Source: Variovorax paradoxus
Lineage (GTDB): Bacteria; Pseudomonadota; Gammaproteobacteria; Burkholderiales; Burkholderiaceae_C
NCBI RefSeq assembly: GCF_000834655.1
Contig: NZ_JXQQ01000081.1
Coordinates: forward strand, 1 to 32,409
Reading direction: 5' to 3'
DNA: 32,409 nt
Each line of letters starts with the position of its first letter. Position 1 is the stretch's first letter. Shown here one piece after another: positions 30,813 through 32,409 of the stretch. The notes beneath the pieces were generated by a model, which was not told the DNA's origin, did not search any database, and worked only from the letters and a program-made list of their open reading frames with translations. Position numbers and translations under genes: made by a program.

Positions 30813-31093
30813 CTCGCGAGGTCGCCCGGGTTCGGAAAAAAGAAGTCGGTCATGCAGTCCATCTCGGCGCGCCACCATGGAGCGCGGACCGATTGTTCGT
30901 GGGCGACTCGCGCTTGGATACTGGGGCAAATGCCTATGCTGCACTGCAACCTGCTTGCAACAGAGAAGTTATGCACGATCACCAACTGTCGTCGCAGTGA
31001 CAATGCGGCCTCTCGACCTGTCGAAGATCGCCTTCTTCGACACCGAGACCGACGCTCCGATCGCTTGAGAACGACAACCCTCATCTGCTTGTC
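30813..31093. other. Divergent intergenic region between livG and the AGE epimerase
   Basis: This 281-nt gap is the longest in the window and should hold promoters for both sides. The clearest structure is an 8-bp perfect stem, GTCGAAGA/TCTTCGAC (31020-31041, loop TCGCCT), 52 nt before the epimerase start. It has no T-run. A 21-codon frame (31003-31068) overlaps it but has no ribosome site. I see no gene, riboswitch or convincing promoter here. Confidence 0.5.
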
Positions 31094-32293
31094 ATGCCCG
31101 ATTTCCGCTCCCCCGATTTCCTGATCGACCACATCCGGCACACCCTGGCCTTCTACGAAGCGCGCGACACCGATCCTTCGGGCGGGTTCTTCCACTTCTT
31201 CAGGGACGACGGCACGGTCTACGACCGCCGCACGCGACACCTGGTGAGCAGCACGCGCTTCGTGTTCAACCATGCGAATGCGTACCGCCGCTTCGGCGTT
31301 GCGGCGGACCTTGACGCAACGCGCCACGGCCTGGCCTTCCTGCACGATGCGCACGCGCTGCCCGGAGGCGGTTTTGCGTGGCTGCTCGACTGGCACGAAG
31401 GCCGCGCCACCGTGCTGGACGACACCCAGCACTGCTACGGCCTGGCTTTCGTGCTGCTCGCGCATGCGCATGCGCTGATGGCCGGCGTGACCGAGGCGCG
31501 CGAAGGGCTCGCCCACGCGTGGGACCTGATGGAGCGGCACTTCTGGGAGCCGAGCCACCACCTCTATGCCGACGAAGCGACGCCCGACTGGTGCGTAGCG
31601 CCCTACCGCGGCCAGAACGCCAACATGCATGCCTGCGAGGCGACGATGGCGGCCTTCGAAGCGACAGGCGACACACGCTACCTCGACCGCGCGCTCGAGT
31701 TGGCGCAGGCCGTGACGGGACGGCAGGCGGCACTGGCCGATGGGCTGGTGTGGGAGCACTACCGCGCCGACTGGTCGGTCGACTGGGACTTCAACCGCGG
31801 CGACCGCAGCGACATCTTCCGGCCCTGGGGTTTCCAGACCGGGCACCTGACCGAATGGGCCAAGCTGCTGCTGCAGCTGGAACGGCTGCTGAATGCGCAG
31901 AGTGGTGATACCAGCTGGATCGTGCCGCGCGCCCGCCACTTCTTCGACACCGCGATGCTCCGCGGCTGGGATGCGGGCAACGGCGGGCTGGTCTACGGCT
32001 TCGCGCCCGACGGTTCGCTGTACGACGGCGACAAGTATTTCTGGGTGCAGGCCGAGAGCTTCGCCGCCGCCGCCCTGCTCGCCGTGCGCACCGGAGAGGC
32101 TGGCTATTGGGACTGGTACGACAGCATCTGGGCGTATTCGTGGGCGCACTTCGTGGACCACAGGCACGGCGCCTGGTACCGCATCCTGACGCCGAAGAAC
32201 CGGAAGACCGGCGACGAGAAGAGCCCGGCCGGCAAGACCGACTATCACACGATGGGCGCGTGCTACGACGTGTTGAAGGCCTTGGGCAAATGA
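31094..32293 (+). CDS. AGE-family sugar epimerase/isomerase (N-acylglucosamine 2-epimerase or mannose isomerase type)
   Basis: This 399-aa enzyme has the (alpha/alpha)6-barrel family signatures: PYRGQNANMHACEA near residue 172 (conserved His), DIFRPWGFQTGHLTEW near residue 237 (His), and the C-terminal KTDYHTMGACYDVL near residue 381 (His). The DYHTMGA tail is closer to YihS/D-mannose isomerase-like members than to renin-binding-protein epimerases. It probably interconverts mannose/fructose or similar aldoses and ketoses in the cytoplasm. No sugar transport genes are adjacent, and the divergent liv operon is probably unrelated. The ribosome site is weak. Confidence 0.88.
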   Translation: MPDFRSPDFLIDHIRHTLAFYEARDTDPSGGFFHFFRDDGTVYDRRTRHLVSSTRFVFNHANAYRRFGVAADLDATRHGLAFLHDAHALPGGGFAWLLDWHEGRATVLDDTQHCYGLAFVLLAHAHALMAGVTEAREGLAHAWDLMERHFWEPSHHLYADEATPDWCVAPYRGQNANMHACEATMAAFEATGDTRYLDRALELAQAVTGRQAALADGLVWEHYRADWSVDWDFNRGDRSDIFRPWGFQTGHLTEWAKLLLQLERLLNAQSGDTSWIVPRARHFFDTAMLRGWDAGNGGLVYGFAPDGSLYDGDKYFWVQAESFAAAALLAVRTGEAGYWDWYDSIWAYSWAHFVDHRHGAWYRILTPKNRKTGDEKSPAGKTDYHTMGACYDVLKALGK

Positions 32294-32295
32294 AA

Positions 32296-32325
32296 ACCCC
32301 CAGGGTCCCGAAGAAGCCTGGGGGT
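32296..32325 (-). terminator. Intrinsic terminator between convergent genes
   Basis: The stem ACCCCCAGG pairs with CCTGGGGGT around a 12-nt loop. On the minus strand it is followed by TTTT, so it most plausibly ends the minus-strand gene at the right edge. On the plus strand no T-run follows, though the hairpin could still help end the epimerase mRNA. Confidence 0.75.
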
Positions 32326-32342
32326 CACGGTGTGGCGCGTTG

Positions 32343-32409
32343 TCAGTGCGCGCCCGCCGCGGCGTCGCCGCCGGCGCCGCCCTTCTGCGGCTTGGCAAGC
32401 CAAACGAGC
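32343..32409 (-). CDS. C-terminal fragment of an unidentified minus-strand protein
   Basis: The last 21 codons of a minus-strand frame end in TGA (complement of 32343-32345). The visible tail is LVWLAKPQKGG followed by a Gly/Ala-rich run ending AGAH. A hydrophobic residue cluster followed by a flexible tail is common at the ends of membrane transporters such as EmrB-type MFS proteins, but this is a guess from very little sequence. The terminator at 32296-32325 supports a gene ending here. Confidence 0.5.
   Translation of the reverse strand, partial: LVWLAKPQKGGAGGDAAAGAH

Noticed and set aside
31003..31068. Possible small protein of 21 residues in the livG-epimerase gap
   Set aside because: No ribosome site, no recognised family, and the frame is shaped by a hairpin sequence.
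1..32409. CRISPR array, tRNA genes, insertion sequence or prophage
   Set aside because: No regularly spaced repeats, tRNA-like cloverleaf with CCA-end pattern, transposase or phage protein was seen; the three-stem repeats are not tRNAs because they lack T-loop and anticodon-arm sequence.

Overview
This is a GC-rich bacterial chromosome segment with dense, mostly short-gapped genes. It holds no rRNA, tRNA, CRISPR array, prophage or insertion sequence that I could find. Gene content (miaA, a complete liv operon, a molybdenum hydroxylase operon with its own cytochrome c, a WXXGXW-repeat secreted protein) and the style of the intergenic repeats point to Betaproteobacteria, order Burkholderiales, most likely Comamonadaceae (Variovorax-like). 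That placement is inference from overall character, not from a marker-gene comparison.

Layout. 1-196: tail of an unknown gene and a palindromic repeat. 196-3310 (minus): an exported molybdenum hydroxylase operon (cytochrome c, 2Fe-2S subunit, molybdopterin subunit), divergent from an AraC regulator (3537-4469). 4537-6224: miaA overlapping a LolD/MacB-type ABC ATPase, then a second copy of the palindromic repeat. 6350-7306 (minus): a threo-3-hydroxyaspartate ammonia-lyase-like PLP enzyme. 7421-10360: a GntR regulator with a perfect 16-bp palindrome in front, translationally coupled to a PhyH-type dioxygenase and an SAF-domain oxidoreductase. 10512-12115: a DGPF (YCII) protein coupled to an ECF42-like sigma factor with a long C-terminal extension.

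12125-14409 is the most interesting block. An NrtR-type NUDIX regulator (minus) is divergent from a NADAR (YbiA-like) gene that overlaps an ADP-ribosylglycohydrolase gene. Two NrtR-box-like inverted repeats lie between them. This looks like a compact ADP-ribose/NAD-responsive de-ADP-ribosylation cassette with no adjacent toxin.

14423-24693: a serine beta-lactamase-like hydrolase; a large FtsX-type ABC permease; a lipoprotein penicillin-acylase-family enzyme followed by a methyltransferase; a cysteine desulfhydrase-like PLP enzyme overlapping a CrtC/AttH-type lipocalin; and a WXXGXW-repeat protein closed by a strong terminator. The ATPase (5577), permease (15978) and AttH-like protein (23067) look like a dispersed AttEFGH-type export system.

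24758-30812 (minus): a complete branched-chain amino-acid-type ABC operon, transcribed livG-livF-livK-livK-livH-livM. It has two paralogous binding proteins, and two copies of a foldable, three-stem intergenic repeat. LivF carries Arg instead of the Walker A Lys. 31094-32293: an AGE-family sugar epimerase/isomerase, then a terminator and the tail of a minus-strand gene at the right edge. No gap exceeds 300 bases; the largest is 30813-31093.
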